From Turnera subulata (taxonomy: Eukaryota; Streptophyta; Magnoliopsida; Malpighiales; Passifloraceae): a stretch of DNA of 64,000 nucleotides. The notes beneath the pieces were generated by a model, which was not told the origin of the DNA, did no database searches, and was given only the letters and a program-made list of their open reading frames with translations. The stretch lies in the NCBI GenBank assembly GCA_028386065.3, contig JAKUCV010003203.1:7301-71300 (forward strand), in the 5' to 3' direction. Positions 1 through 11,500 of this stretch are shown here, one piece after another; the first letter of the stretch is position 1, and each line of letters starts with the position of its first letter. The position numbers and the translations under genes were made by a program.

Positions 1-1689
1 GGTTCACTAAGTGAATTTGAGGATGGGCCGGGCTTAGGCCCAATTAACGTCATATTAATTCTATATGGGCTTTTAGGCCCAACGACTAATGAAGTGGGCT
101 TTAGGCCCAATGGCTAGTAATTGTGACGGGCTTTAGGCTCAATAAAATGTAACTAATTTAAATGGGTTTTAGGCCCAGTGGTTTTGGGGAATGTACTTTA
201 GGCCCAATAAATGGATATTATTTTAAGATGGGCTTTAGGCCCAAAGGGTTTCTAATGATGCGGGCCTTAGGCCCAGGTATAAATTGGATTTGAATTTTGG
301 GTTTAGACCTGGGTTTCTTAGTAACGGGTCTAGTGTACGATTAAAGCTTAAGACGATATCATTGGCATATATTTGATTTGATTTCCGTGAATAGATATCT
401 TATATGGTATATATGTTCATAGGAGGTTATGGACATGAGGTTGTTGAGGCGGAACGAGGCTTCGGCTTTCGAGACAATTAATATGGCCCAGGTGAGGACT
501 TATAAACCTTTGTATGCACTACTGCCTACAATGCTCGGTTAAATGTCTTGGAATATAAAGTGGTGTTATTTGTTTGGTCTTTAATGCTATGCATGCTTGC
601 CTGTTGTGCTGATGTTGCTGTTTGCTACCTATGACGTGGTGTACCTGATTATGTGGCCTGTTTGCCTGATGTGATGTATTGTGCCTGTCTAGTAGGATTT
701 GTTTGGTTATGATAAACACATGAGATATGGATTTGTGGTTTGTGTGGTGGACTGTGGGCTGGGGCCCGGTTTTGTGATTAAGATATTAAATCCACACAAT
801 GATGTCTGACAATAACGTATGGTACAACTCTTAAAGAATAAATGAGAATATCGAATTATAATAAAGTCTACTGTGGGGCTGTTGACCGGTTGGTTCGAGC
901 GGGAAGTATTACCCCTCGGGATGGCATGCGGGTTTGCATATGGGCCTGTGATGGCCGGTTCTACCTCCCTCTTTCTATCTCCCCCTTTCTACCTCCCTCT
1001 TTCTCTCTGTCTCTCTCTCTCTGGATATGTTTGGGCTTCGTGCCTGGTTTATTTTGGCTTCGTGTCTGGTTTATTTGGGCTTATGCCTGGTTGTCACATG
1101 AGACGGGACCGAGCTCGACGCACACAGTAGAGGGCCCTAAATAAAATACTTAACCTTAATATCAAAGATAATAAGATAAGTAATGACAAGTGATGGTTGA
1201 AGTTTGGTGATGACTTGTGTTGTATACTGTGAATTGTTTTGTGCACTGTGTTGCTTTTGTCTATTGCCGGGTACTTGTAGTTGATTTGTTTTGTATATTA
1301 TTGGTTTATTTGTCTGCGGTGAGACAGTGGTTGGTCTCACCTCCTCACAGTTTTATACAGGTTAGCTGATCGATGATCAGAAGAGCATATCAGCAGGTGG
1401 CGGTGCTTTCCTCTCCTCGGGTCGGATCCATAGAGTTCACTGCGTACATGTTATCTTATGTTTAGTCTTCCGCTGCATACTCGTTGTTGTGTAAATTGTT
1501 GTATAATTATTTATTGATTATGATGTTGATATTGTATCCCGTAGAGAAGGACATTTTGGTCACTTCACATGCTATACATTCTTTAATGGATGATTTGGGA
1601 TACGGGTGTCCCGGGAATAAAAAGGGCAATTTGGTCAATCTATGTTTAACTTATAACTTATATTAATAAATTGGGACACGGGCGTTTCA
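1..1689 (+). mobile_element. Right-hand part of a Tekay-type gypsy LTR (cut by window start)
   Basis: The segment ends in GGGACACGGGCGTTTCA, the terminus shared by the long LTRs at 5641-7306, 12192-15158 and 60528-63640 and, reverse-complemented, at 42004-45485 and 46889-50367. It is closest to the last two, sharing the block around 480-545, the motif near 1085-1140 and the tail around 1600-1689. No primer-binding site follows the terminus; the next bases are GTGATTGGCC. It is therefore a solo LTR or the 3' LTR of an element that starts before the window. The 5' end is not visible, so no target-site duplication can be tested. Confidence 0.8.
26..277 (+). repeat. Array of TGGGCTTTAGGCCCA-type palindromes in LTR U3
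   Basis: About eight imperfect copies of a palindrome close to TGGGCTTTAGGCCCA lie 30-45 bp apart (near 26, 64, 101, 128, 163, 192, 227 and 260). Related arrays occur at the equivalent place in the other Tekay-type LTRs, for example 5670-5850, 13340-13530, 26120-26460 (minus), 29400-29640 (minus) and 62005-62210. Half sites read TGGGCC/T, which resembles plant site II elements bound by TCP factors; that link is inference. Confidence 0.6.
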
Positions 1690-2420
1690 GTGATTGGCCC
1701 AGGCTCCCAAGTGATTGGCCCAAGTGAATTCATCTGCAGATGAGTTGGTGAAGGTGCTCTCCTTGAGGGGGATAAAAAGCATCACGTCCCGAGTTCGAAT
1801 CCCTAGTGCTGCAGCATGGTAAACGATTTAATTGGGCGGAGGGAGTGATGTAACAATACCTGGGTTTGGTGGGTCCCTCGGGGAGAGGGCCTTCACACCA
1901 GGCTGCAGCTTTTTGTCATTGATGTCATTGTTTAGCGTAGTCCTTGGTTGGTCCTAGGAAGTTTGAATTCAGCTGCCTTTTAATTTGTTTACGGTTGCTT
2001 TAATCACAAAATCAATGTCCAGAAATGGTAGGTACTAGGTTTGTTGACCAATCCTATTAAGGATTAAATAATCATGAGTGGCATAGGAGTTTGCACTTTG
2101 AAAGCGACACTTCATGCTCCAAAACCAATCCCACTGACTCATCTTCCAAGGCTTGATTGTGATGCTTGATCACGGATTGAAGGCTCCTCATGTGAGCTGC
2201 AGTACAAGGTTAGGCACAATACATGCTACATATAGGTTTGTCATAACCAAAACCTAGTTAGCTTGGTTAACATATAATATAATACGACAATTATTGTAAT
2301 AGTTAGTTGTAGTTAATGGCATACTATAATAGTATGATCAATGTGGCCCATTAGTGCATGCATTATGATAATAAACTCAATTAATTATCCTTAAGTATCA
2401 TCCTAATCATCATCTGATTC
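1690..2420. other. Unassigned 730-bp stretch, with a pol III B-box-like site
   Basis: No reading frame of note. It opens with a direct repeat of TGATTGGCCCA (1691 and about 1713). At 1793-1802 the sequence GTTCGAATCC equals the internal B box of tRNA genes, and a weak A-box-like TGAGTTGGTGA lies at 1741-1751, so a decayed tRNA-derived SINE is possible but unproven. From about 2000 to 2420 the sequence is plain AT-rich DNA with no similarity I can see to the rest of the window. It replaces the expected 5' part of the gypsy C LTR. Confidence 0.3.
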
Positions 2421-2775
2421 ACATGGTTCTCTATAAATAGGCTCCTATGGTTGTTTATTTTGTACACACATGACTATTTGAAATTTGATAATAAATTTAT
2501 GGTTTTCTTACCTTGGTTTCTTTGCAAGATTGATGTGATTTCTCTCTTCTTTATTTTAGGAATTTTGTGTACTTATCAAGTAATTAATTGGCTTGCGGCG
2601 TTACAAGACTCCTAGTGATTATTACTTTATTGTTGCTTAACAACTTTGTTTTATTTTTTGAAGTGATCGAGGCAATTGCTGAAACCCTTGTTTTGGTTGA
2701 GTTGATTCTGATCTTGGCGACTTTGATTGATTAGGAGGTGCTATCTAGCTTTGTTCTGGTAGTGTTGCCGTATCA
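2421..2775 (+). repeat. 5' LTR of gypsy C (3' portion only)
   Basis: This stretch aligns closely with 50388-50738, including the TATA-containing ATGGTTCTCTATAAATAGG and the terminal TATCA, and a primer-binding site follows it immediately. Similarity stops just upstream of the TATA box, so the U3 part of this LTR has been lost or replaced. Confidence 0.75.
2432..2438 (+). promoter_or_regulatory. TATA box of gypsy C LTR
   Basis: TATAAAT lies in CTCTATAAATAGGC, and the same box recurs in the 3' LTR near 50397. Its position inside the LTR fits the retrotransposon promoter. U3 sequence upstream is missing in this copy. Confidence 0.6.
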
Positions 2776-2778
2776 TCT

Positions 2779-2790
2779 TGGTAGCGGAGC
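2779..2790 (+). other. Primer-binding site of gypsy C
   Basis: TGGTAGCGGAGC begins three bases after the LTR terminus TATCA. It resembles the TGGTATCAGAGC type complementary to the 3' end of initiator tRNA-Met. The same variant follows the other 5' LTRs in this window (4544, 7310, 23219, and minus strand 46886). Confidence 0.7.
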
Positions 2791-2981
2791 CCAGGTATCA
2801 ATTTCAACTACGTTTCCCTTTACTTTGCTGCAATTCAATTTTTTGTTCCTTTTGCTTTTGTTGTTGCCGAAATTAATAAGAAAAGAAAAAGTTCTTCCAT
2901 TGTGTCAGTGGCTCAACTTGGGTGTTTTTTTGTTGTTGAATTGTTCCTGTTGGGTGTGTGATCAAATCGGCATAAGAATTT

Positions 2982-4541
2982 TGTTAGAACTCATGGTTCA
3001 TTACAGGTTTTGATAATCGACAAACCAATTCTAGATCATGACAAAGATGAAGCAAAAAGAAATGAAGTCAAACCAATCCTCAAGCAAAAGAAACCATTCA
3101 AGAGCAATGGAACAAAGTGAATGAGCACAAGAATTGAAGAATTGAAGAGCCAAGAAAGAAGAGTTAGAAACATAAATTGTACAAGGTATAACACTCAACT
3201 CTTCTAGGACATTGTTTCTAAGTAAGATAAAATTTGCTCATGCATCACATAAACATATTTCAAACACCAAACTATTTTTTGAATCAATAACATCGATGTT
3301 ATGTTTTTAAAACATCGATGTTCTGCCTTCCAAAAAATTTTCAAAACAGGCAGTAGGCAAATAACATCGATGTTGGCATCCTAAACATCGATGTTCTAGT
3401 GACCGTTGCTTTTAAAATTAGTCATAACATCGATGTTCCCATTTGTAACATCGATGTTCCGTATTGGTCAGTTTCAATTTGTTTTTGCCGAGCCAAAATA
3501 ACATCGATGTTGCCTTCTAAACATCGATGTTCCTGCCTTCAAAGAATTTTCCAGAAATTGGCAGTAGGCAAATAACATCGATGTTGGAATCCTAAACATC
3601 GATGTTCTTATGACCGTTGCTTTTGAAAATATACTTTACATAAGCAAAACATCGATGCTGGATTTCATAACATCGATGTTCTTCAATGGTCAGCTTTAAT
3701 CGTTTTTCACATAAGCAAAATATCATCGATGTTGTGAATTAAACATCGATGTTCTTCAAGAATCAGTTTTCATCTCATTTTCACAGAATCAAAATAACAT
3801 CGATATTGGGTTTGAGAACATCGATGTTTTAGTTACCGTTAGTCCAAAAATTCAAATTTGCTGGACAAAACATCGATGTTGAGCATTAAAACATCGATGT
3901 TATGGCCGTTATTGCTGACAACTTTTAGCACCCACTATGTTTTGTTTAAAGCTTTTTCTTGGGTGGATTTCAAACGGCTCCATGACTTTTCAGAGCTACA
4001 AATTAAGCATTTTCAGCTCTGATTAATCACCAATCAACTCTCTACATTCATGCTATTCATTCATACATCCATTACAAATCCTAATTGAGCCAATATCCTT
4101 TGAGGATTGGGAGTTGCCTTTTTGAGCTTAAATTCTGTAACTCATATCTACTCTTGTGAGAGCTTTTGTTTGAGTGATTGTATTGCTATACACCTTAAGG
4201 GAGGTTAGTTCCCTTGTTGAGATTCATAGGAAGAGGGTATATCTTCTTGTGTGAGAAGTCTTGAAGTGAGGTATCTTCAAGTAGGAAATTAGAGTTTCTT
4301 GGGACTAGAACTCTATGTTGTAACGGTTTGTTAAGCACCCGTAAGCTTAACACTAGATAGTGAAATCTTCAAGTGAGACTTGAAGGACTGGATTAGCCAC
4401 AAGTTAGTTGTGTGTGAACCAGTATAAAATCCTTGTGTCCTTCAATCTTTAATTCCGCATTTATTTCCTGCTCATTTTGTTTTAATCCGATAAACGCTAT
4501 TCACCCCCCCCCCTCTCTAGCGTAGGCCTATTGTTCTAACA
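2982..4541 (+). repeat. 5' LTR of Sirevirus A
   Basis: It is 1560 bp and matches 19322-20854 along its whole length with scattered substitutions and one clear 21-bp difference inside the palindrome array. The 9-bp ends are inverted repeats. The U3 holds the palindrome array at 3289-3901. I do not see a convincing TATA box downstream of it, unlike in the Sirevirus B LTR. Confidence 0.9.
3289..3901 (+). repeat. Paired AACATCGATGTT palindrome array, 18 copies
   Basis: Nine pairs of the 12-bp palindrome (15 exact or near exact, three one-base variants). Within a pair the start points are 20-22 bp apart; pairs are spaced roughly 50-75 bp. Spacers between pairs share phrases such as GACCGTTGCT and GGCAGTAGGC, so the array looks like it grew by duplication of a pair-plus-spacer unit. 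Palindromic cis-regions in Sirevirus LTRs are known from maize. Confidence 0.95.
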
Positions 4542-4543
4542 AT

Positions 4544-4556
4544 TGGTAGCGGAGGC
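4544..4556 (+). other. Primer-binding site of Sirevirus A
   Basis: TGGTAGCGGAGGC starts three bases after the 5' LTR end, the position expected for a tRNA-Met primer site. Sirevirus B has almost the same site at 23219. Confidence 0.75.
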
Positions 4557-4596
4557 TAACTCTCTGAAGACTTAACCGTTTGAGAGGAAATCTTCC

Positions 4597-5640
4597 ATGG
4601 CTTCTTCAAGTAATCATGCAGGAATCTTCGAAGGACATTCAACTGTTCGTCCACCGTACTTTGATGGCACCAATTACAACTACTGGAAGGAGAGGATGAG
4701 AATTTTCCTCCAATCCAACAACTATGCTCTTTGGCGAATCATGAAGATTGGAAAGCAAATTCCGATGAAGAAAGTTGGTGAAGTCCAAGTGCCAAAGACG
4801 GAGGAGGAGTACAATGCTGCAGACATCATATTGGTTGAAAACAATGCCAAATCAATCAATATGCTCTATTATGCAGTCAACCCCGACGATTATCGAAAAA
4901 TCTCTTGTTGCACAACCGCAAAAGAAATGTGGGATAAGCTGGAGGTTACCTACGAAGGAACTGATCAAGTTCGAGAGGCCAAAATCGACTCCCTCACCGC
5001 AGATTACGAACTCTTTCGAATGAAGGAGAACGAAGGAATAGAGGAGATGTTCGAACGATTTTCTAAAATCGTAAATAACCTTCATGCTCTCAAGAAGGTC
5101 TACTCCGACAAGGACTTGGTCAGAAAAGTCCTTTGAAGCCTTACTCCCGAATGGCGTTCCAAAGCCGACGCAATATATGAAAACATCGAGACATTGAACA
5201 CAACCATTGACAGCTTAAGAGGTAATCTTCTAACCTATGAAACTACTATTCTTAAACCCTCTTTACCCTCTTTGCAGGAACCTAAGAAGAAGAACATAGC
5301 TCTCAAAGCTTCCACCTCCAAGACGCAAGAGCTCACTGAATCGGACTCTAGCGATGACGATCAGGAACTCGGACTTGTCATCCGCAAATTCCACAAATTC
5401 ATGAAGAAGGAATTTGTAAAGAAAGGGAGAAAGATGTCCGGACCACCCAAATGCTATGGGTGTGGAGAGAGTGGGCACATAAAGCCCAAATGCCCCAAAG
5501 CAAAGGAGGGAAAGGAGAAGAAGTCCTACAACAAGCAAAGGGCATACATCTCATGGGGAGGCAATTCCGGTGATGAATCATCCGATAACGATGAAGAAGA
5601 AACGGCTAACCTATGTCTCATGGCAAGGGAAGAACCGGAC
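4597..5640 (+). pseudogene. gag: Sirevirus A gag, N-terminal part
   Basis: Starts at an ATG about 55 bases after the LTR. It encodes the copia Gag fold (UBN2-type region with FDGTNYNYWKERM near the start and a WDKLE motif near residue 110), then a basic region and a CX2CX4HX4C zinc knuckle, CYGCGESGHIKPKC, near residue 285. One in-frame TGA at 5134-5136 interrupts it; Sirevirus B has an arginine codon there. The frame then runs on to 5640, where the Tekay gypsy LTR begins in mid-gene. Gag continues at 15159. Gag forms the cytoplasmic virus-like particle and binds the element RNA. This copy is inactive because of both the stop and the insertion. Confidence 0.85.
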
Positions 5641-7306
5641 TTGGACATCGAATTTACTTTGGACTTAAGTAACGGGCTTTAAGCCCAACCCTATGCTTGG
5701 TTTAAAAAGGACTTAAGTAAGTGGGCTTTAGGCCCGGGAATTTAATTTGGGCTTAGATTGGGTCTTAGGCTGGGAATTTGTAAAGGACTTAATGAGTGGG
5801 CCATAGGCCGGGAATTTCTTTTGGACTTAGTTGGGTTTAAGCCCGGTGAACCGTAGGTCCCGATACTTGGAGTTTGGGTGCGTGAACATTAAGTCGGGTT
5901 TAGACCGGGAATTACACAATTGTCTAACTAGGGACGGGTTTAACTCAGTTGAGCATTATAGTCACATGCATGCACGTCTTAATTGTTTATGTTTGTAATT
6001 TGTTGTGTGTGTGCCGGTATTCAGGCACGGGTAATACCTCGGGAGCTGGAGGATCTGTTTTGGGAAAGGCTCCACAGGACAATCGTCGTTGAGGTGACTT
6101 TATATGTCTTTTTATGTTTGAATGCATGAGCTCGTTGGAATGGTTTGTTTGAGTTGCATGCTTGTTTGCTAACTTGCTGTAATCTGTATTGTGTGCCTAA
6201 GTGTACTGTTTTGCTTATGAGCTGGATATTCGGATTGTTATGGTTTATAACATGTGAGGTGATTCTGGGTGTTTTGTGTGATGTATTGTGGGTCGGAGAC
6301 CCAGTTATCTGATTGAGATGTTTTATCACACAACCCTGTTAGATCACAACTAATGGCACACATAAACTCATAATCTGTGAATAAAGATAATGTACAGTAG
6401 AAGTTAGGCTACTGTGTGCTGATGACTGGTTGTTTCGAGCGGGAAGTGATACCCCTCGGGTTTGCATGCGGGTTAGCATGTGGTATGCGGATTTGCATAT
6501 GGGTCTGTGATGACCGGTTTCTACCTCCCCCTTTCTACCTCCCTCTTTCTCTCTGTCTCTCTCTCTCTCTATGGCTATGTTGGGGCTTCGTGCCTGGTTG
6601 TATTTGGGCTTATGCCTGGTTGTCTCAAGAGACGGGACCGAGCTCGACGCACACAGTAGGGGCCCTGAGTAATAAATCGTAATAAGAAAACTTAACACAC
6701 AACAGATGGAGGATAATAAACTGTATGCTTGATTGAGTTGGCATGTTAGTACTGATTGTTGTATGTTGCTTACTAGTCTTGTTGCTCTTCTTTCCTTTCG
6801 GACTTGATCTGCACACTCTCATAATTAGATATATATTGCTCACTGAGTAGGCGACTCACATAATCACCAACGTTGTTTTTCAGACTTTAGATAGCGTGCA
6901 GTCACTTACCATCCTTCCAGAGTACAGACGTGGTTATATCAGCAGGTAGCTGTGCTTGATCTCTCGGTTGGATCCATATAGTCGGCATGCATGTTGTTTT
7001 TGTTTCTCTTATTTTTACTCCGTTTGCTTCTTCCGCTGCATTGGAATTTTTATTGAGATGTCACTATTGATTTTGGATTATTATATCGGCGGATTGCCGG
7101 GATTTGTTATTGATGATGGATCGGCAGGATGCCGGGTTTGATTTGAGGCTTGCTAAGCCGGAATGTTTTGTTCTTTATGACATCTCGTTTTATTAAAAAT
7201 TTTGGATATTGTTGATATTGGATTCTGTGTCCCGGGTTTCAGGGGTATTTTGGTAATTTCCTTTATTTAAGTATTTTATTTGTAAAATTGGGACACGGGT
7301 GTTTCA
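5641..7306 (+). repeat. 5' LTR of the Tekay gypsy, truncated at its 5' end
   Basis: Corresponds to 13313-15158 of the 3' LTR, with about 2-3 percent differences in the parts I compared. The first 1.1 kb of the LTR, including TGTAACGCCCC, is absent. It ends GGGACACGGGTGTTTCA. A CT-rich tract lies at about 6525-6570. Confidence 0.85.
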
Positions 7307-7309
7307 GCT

Positions 7310-7321
7310 TGGTAGCGGAGC
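7310..7321 (+). other. Primer-binding site of the Tekay gypsy
   Basis: TGGTAGCGGAGC lies three bases beyond the LTR end, as in the other elements here. Confidence 0.75.
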
Positions 7322-7453
7322 AGGCTTCAGATCCTTGGTTTTAAAAAAGTGTCTTAAACTTTGTTTTCAAAGTGTTTTCTGTGTTTAAGCCTGTTTCCGG
7401 ATTTATGACTTTAAAAGTGTTTTTGACTCATTTGCATTCATATAGGCGTCGAT

Positions 7454-8584
7454 ATGGATCACGAGGGACAGCACAATGCTGAGGATGACGCCGCTACTCA
7501 TGTCTCCGACAATGTGTCGGTAATGCAGGTTCCCATTGGTCAGGGAAACAATAATGCAGCAAAGAATAATGCTGCAGGGGGTGGAGGACAGAATGTTGTA
7601 CCACCAGTTGTGAACCCAGCATTCCAGTAGTATCAGGCTTTTCTGCAGTGGCAGCAGTTCCAGCAGCAGCAGCAGGGTGCCCAGCCGGTAGCACCTGCTG
7701 CAGCAGGTGGTATGGAGAGTGGATACAAACATATGGATAAGTCTGCTGTGAAGGAATTCACAGGTGAAGGGGGCAAAGTCAAGGAGTTTGATGATTGGTT
7801 TCGCCAGGTGGAGAATGTTCTGGAGAAGTTCACCTGTGCACCTGAGCAGAAGGCTCGATTAGCTGCACACAAGTTCACAGGGTATGCATTGTCATGGTGG
7901 CAGGATCTTGTGGCCAATCTACCGAAGCCTGTGGAGATGCCTTGGGAGGATTTCAAGGAGAGATTCTACAAGGAGTTTCTTACTGTTGGTTTTCTGGAGG
8001 AGCAGAAGAAGCAGTTTCTTGAGGTGAAGCAGGGATTAGATGAGACTGTATCAGCTTTCAGGATCCGGTATAGCATCCTTCTCTCTTATGCTAGGGAGTT
8101 TGTGCCCGATGAGTTGACCAAGTGTAGGCGGTTTGTTAACGGCTTACGTACTGAGATAGCGATGGCTGTGGCTGGTGGAGGGCACAAGACTTGAGAGGCA
8201 GTTTGTGCCATCGCTTTTGATGCTGAGAGAGTTCAGATGATCGGGAAGGAGGCTCGGGCAGCCGAGTAGAGGAAGCAGTCATCTGCTTCGGGACAAAAGA
8301 GGCAGTATTCTGATGCCGGGGGTGCAGAGTATTCGGTTGGACAGAGTTCTTCTTATCAGAGTTCGAAGAAGTTCTGAGGGCAGAGTTACCAGGGTGGACC
8401 GGGTAGATCCTCGGGAGGACGGTCCTATCAGTCTGGTTCTCGGGGATGGGATTCCTCGGCACGGTTCTCGGGTACATGCTGGTATTGCAATACACCGGGA
8501 CACCAGAAGTCTACTTGCTACAAGTGGATGAGGGATAATGGTGGCAGTGGTTCTCAGTATACAGTGTTAGAGTTCCGTGGCTAG
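7454..8584 (+). pseudogene. gag: Tekay gypsy gag
   Basis: Begins at ATG 7454 (MDHEGQHNAEDD), then a glutamine-rich stretch, the retrotransposon Gag domain (about 7750-8190, FDDWFRQVE to RRFVNGLR) and a CX2CX4HX4C zinc knuckle (CWYCNTPGHQKSTC) at about 8480-8521. The frame is closed by TAG at 7628, TGA at 8192, TAG at about 8264, TGA near 8375 and TAG at 8582. Several are simple transitions at CAG or CGA-like codons, as expected from deamination of methylated cytosine. The pol frame overlaps the end of this frame, so a frame change at the gag-protease boundary is needed or was introduced by mutation. Confidence 0.85.
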
Positions 8585-11500
8585 TGGTGCTGTTTCTTCT
8601 GGTCTGAACAGGGGTGGCGGACAGCAGGGTCGAGGTCGTGGAGGTTCTGGAGCTCCGAACCGCGGAGGGGCGACTCAGACTGCTGCAGCTCCTAGGGTTT
8701 ATGCCATCACCCGAGAGGAGGCTGCTGATGCTCCAGATGTTATAGCAGGTACCTTTATGGTTTTTGGTCAGTTTGTACATGCTTTAATTGATCCAGGTTC
8801 TACACATTCTTTTGTATCACGTGCATTCATGACTACTCATAACATAGAGGATGATAATCTTAGTAGACCCCTAAGAGTCTGTTTACCCACTGGAGATATG
8901 GTAGTTGTTGATCGAGTTTGTAGGAATGTGTTGATAGAGTATGATAGTGAGAGTTTTTCTTCTGATCTTGCTGTTATGGATTTGGGAGAGTTTGATGTTA
9001 TCTTAGGCATGGACTGGTTGTCCAGACATCAAGCAATAGTTGATTGTCGGGCCAGGGAAGTGTCTTTATCTTCTTTGTTGGGGCATAGATTGGTGTTTGT
9101 TGGAGAATGTAGAGTTTTATCGGCGTGTTGTATCTCGGCCATCCAAGCTTTCAGGATGATCCGAGAGGGTTGTGATGCCTTTCTTTCTCATGTGGTCGAT
9201 TCTTCGGTACCAATACCTGGAGTGGAGAATATTCCTATTGTTCGGGAGTTTCCCGATGTTTTCCCTGATGATTTACCTGGGTTGCCCCCGGAGCGGGAGG
9301 TGGAGTATACAGTTGACTTGGTACCGAGAGTTGCACCTATTTCTATACCGCCTTACAGAATGGCTCCGGCAGAACTTCAGGAGTTGAAGAAGCAACTGGA
9401 GGAGTTGTTAGATAAGGGTTTTATTAGACCGAGCATCTCACCTTGGGGTGCTCCGGTCTTATTTGTGAAGAAGAAGGATGGCAGTATGCGAATGTGTGTG
9501 GATTATAGGCAGATTATAGGCAGTTGAACAAGGTGACTGTGAAGAACAGGTATCCTTTGCCTAGGATTGATGATTTGTTCGATCAGTTGCAGGGTGCATC
9601 TGTATTTTCGAAGATTGACTTGCGATCTGGTTACCATCAGGTTCGGATTGCAGAGCAAGACATACCGAAGACTGCTTTCCGCACTCGGTATGGTCATTAT
9701 GAGTTTGCGGTTGTTCCTTTTGGTCTAACGAATGCACCAGCAGTGTTCATGTGTTTGATGCAACAGGTCTTTCATGAATTTCTGGACTGGTTTGTGGTAG
9801 TGTTCATTGATGATATCTTGGTCTACTCGAGTAGTAAGGCCGAACATGAGGACCACTTGAGACAAGTTTTGCAGAGGTTGAGGGAAGAACAACTCTATGC
9901 CAAACTCAACAAGTGTGAGTTTTGGTTGGATGAGGTTGCGTTTCTAGGGCATATTGTGTCCGGTGAGGGCATTAAGGTGGATCCGACCAAGATTAAGGCA
10001 GTCATGGATTGGGAGCCACCGAAGAGTGTATCTGAGATACGGAGTTTTCTTGGACTTGTTGGTTACTATCGGAGGTTCATTGAGGGCTTTTCCTTGATAG
10101 CGGGTCCCATGACTAAGCTGTTGAGGAAAGACTATACTTTTGCTTGGGATGACCATTTTTAGAAGAGTTTTGAGGAGTTGAAGAGTCGGTTGACTTCTAC
10201 ACCGGTTTTGACTGTTCCGAGACCTAGAGTGTAGTACACGGTGTTCAGTGACGCTTCTGGTCTGGGCTTGGGATGTGTTTTGATGCAGGAGGGTCGGGTG
10301 ATTGCTTATGCCTCCAGGCAGTTGAGAACTCATGAGAGAAACTATCCGACCCATGATCTGGAGTTAGCTGCTGTGATCTTTGCTTTGAAGAACTGGAGAC
10401 ACCATCTATACGGTGAGAAGTGTCGGATTTTCACGGACCACAAGAGTTTGAAGTACATCATGACCCAAAAGGTGCTTAATATGAGGCAGAGACGCTGGAT
10501 TGAGCTTCTGAAGGATTATGATTGTACTATCGAGTACCATCCGGGCAAGGCCAATGTTGTGGCAGATGCATTGAGTCGGAAGAGAGTGGTTTCTGTGGAT
10601 GAGGACTCAGTTTCTTATGCTTTGCCTTCCTTGGTGGAGCTGAGGTCGTTAGATGCACAGTTAGAGGTGGATGTTGCTGGGGCGTTGTTAGCCAGTTTGA
10701 GCATCCGACCGACCTTGAGGGATAAGATCATGGAGTTGCAGTATGGAGATCCTCATTTAGCAGAGTTGAGGGATAAGGCTCTCGGTGGAGAGAGTTCTAG
10801 TTTCTATGTCCGGGAGGATGGTGCTTTGATGACTGGTGATCGGTTATGTGTTCCGGATGTTGATGATTTGAGGAGATGGATCATGGATGAAGCGCATAAT
10901 GCGCCGTATGCTATGCATCCGGCTAGCACCAAAATGTACCAGAACTTGAAGAGTCATTATTGGTGGCCCGGGATGAAGAAAGATGTTGCGGAGTTTGTGG
11001 CTCGTTGTATGACTTGTCAGCAGGTGAAAGTCGAGCTTCAGGCTCCTGCCGGCAAGTTGAGATCTTTGACTATTCCGCAGTGGAAGTGGGAGCATATCAC
11101 TATGGATTTTGTGATCGGGTTACCGAGGACCCGGGGTCGTCATGATGCCATCTGGGTCATTGTTGACAGGTTGACCAAGTCAGCTCATTTCCTACCGATT
11201 CAGCAGACGGATACAATGGATAAGCTGGCGAGGTTATATGTTTCAGGTATTGTCCGTCTACATGGAGTTCCACTATCCATTGTGTCGGACAGGGATCCGA
11301 GGTTTACTTCCCATTTCTGGAAGAGCTTACAGTCAGCTTTGGGTACTAAGCTGAATTTCAGTACTGCATTCCATCCGCAGACCGATGGGCAGTCGGAGAG
11401 AACCATACAGACATTGGCGGATATGCTTAGAGTCTGTGTGCTCAATTTTAGTGGTTCTTAGGATGAGACATTACCGTTGGTTGAGTTTGCTTATAACAAC

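Noticed and set aside
842..1144. Frames of about 60-120 residues with SLFLSLSLSLSL runs in each Tekay LTR (also 6416-6682, 14266-14548, 25308-25632, 42505-42845, 62753-63007)
   Set aside because: They arise from the CT simple repeat and conserved LTR sequence; no start context or domain, and they lie inside LTRs.
3289..3901. CRISPR-like array (short palindromic repeats with spacers)
   Set aside because: Spacer lengths alternate short/long, spacers between pairs are themselves repeated, and the context is a plant LTR. No cas genes.
10844..11095. Antisense frames overlapping the gag and pol genes throughout the window
   Set aside because: Shadow frames of real coding sequence; no motifs or conserved starts.
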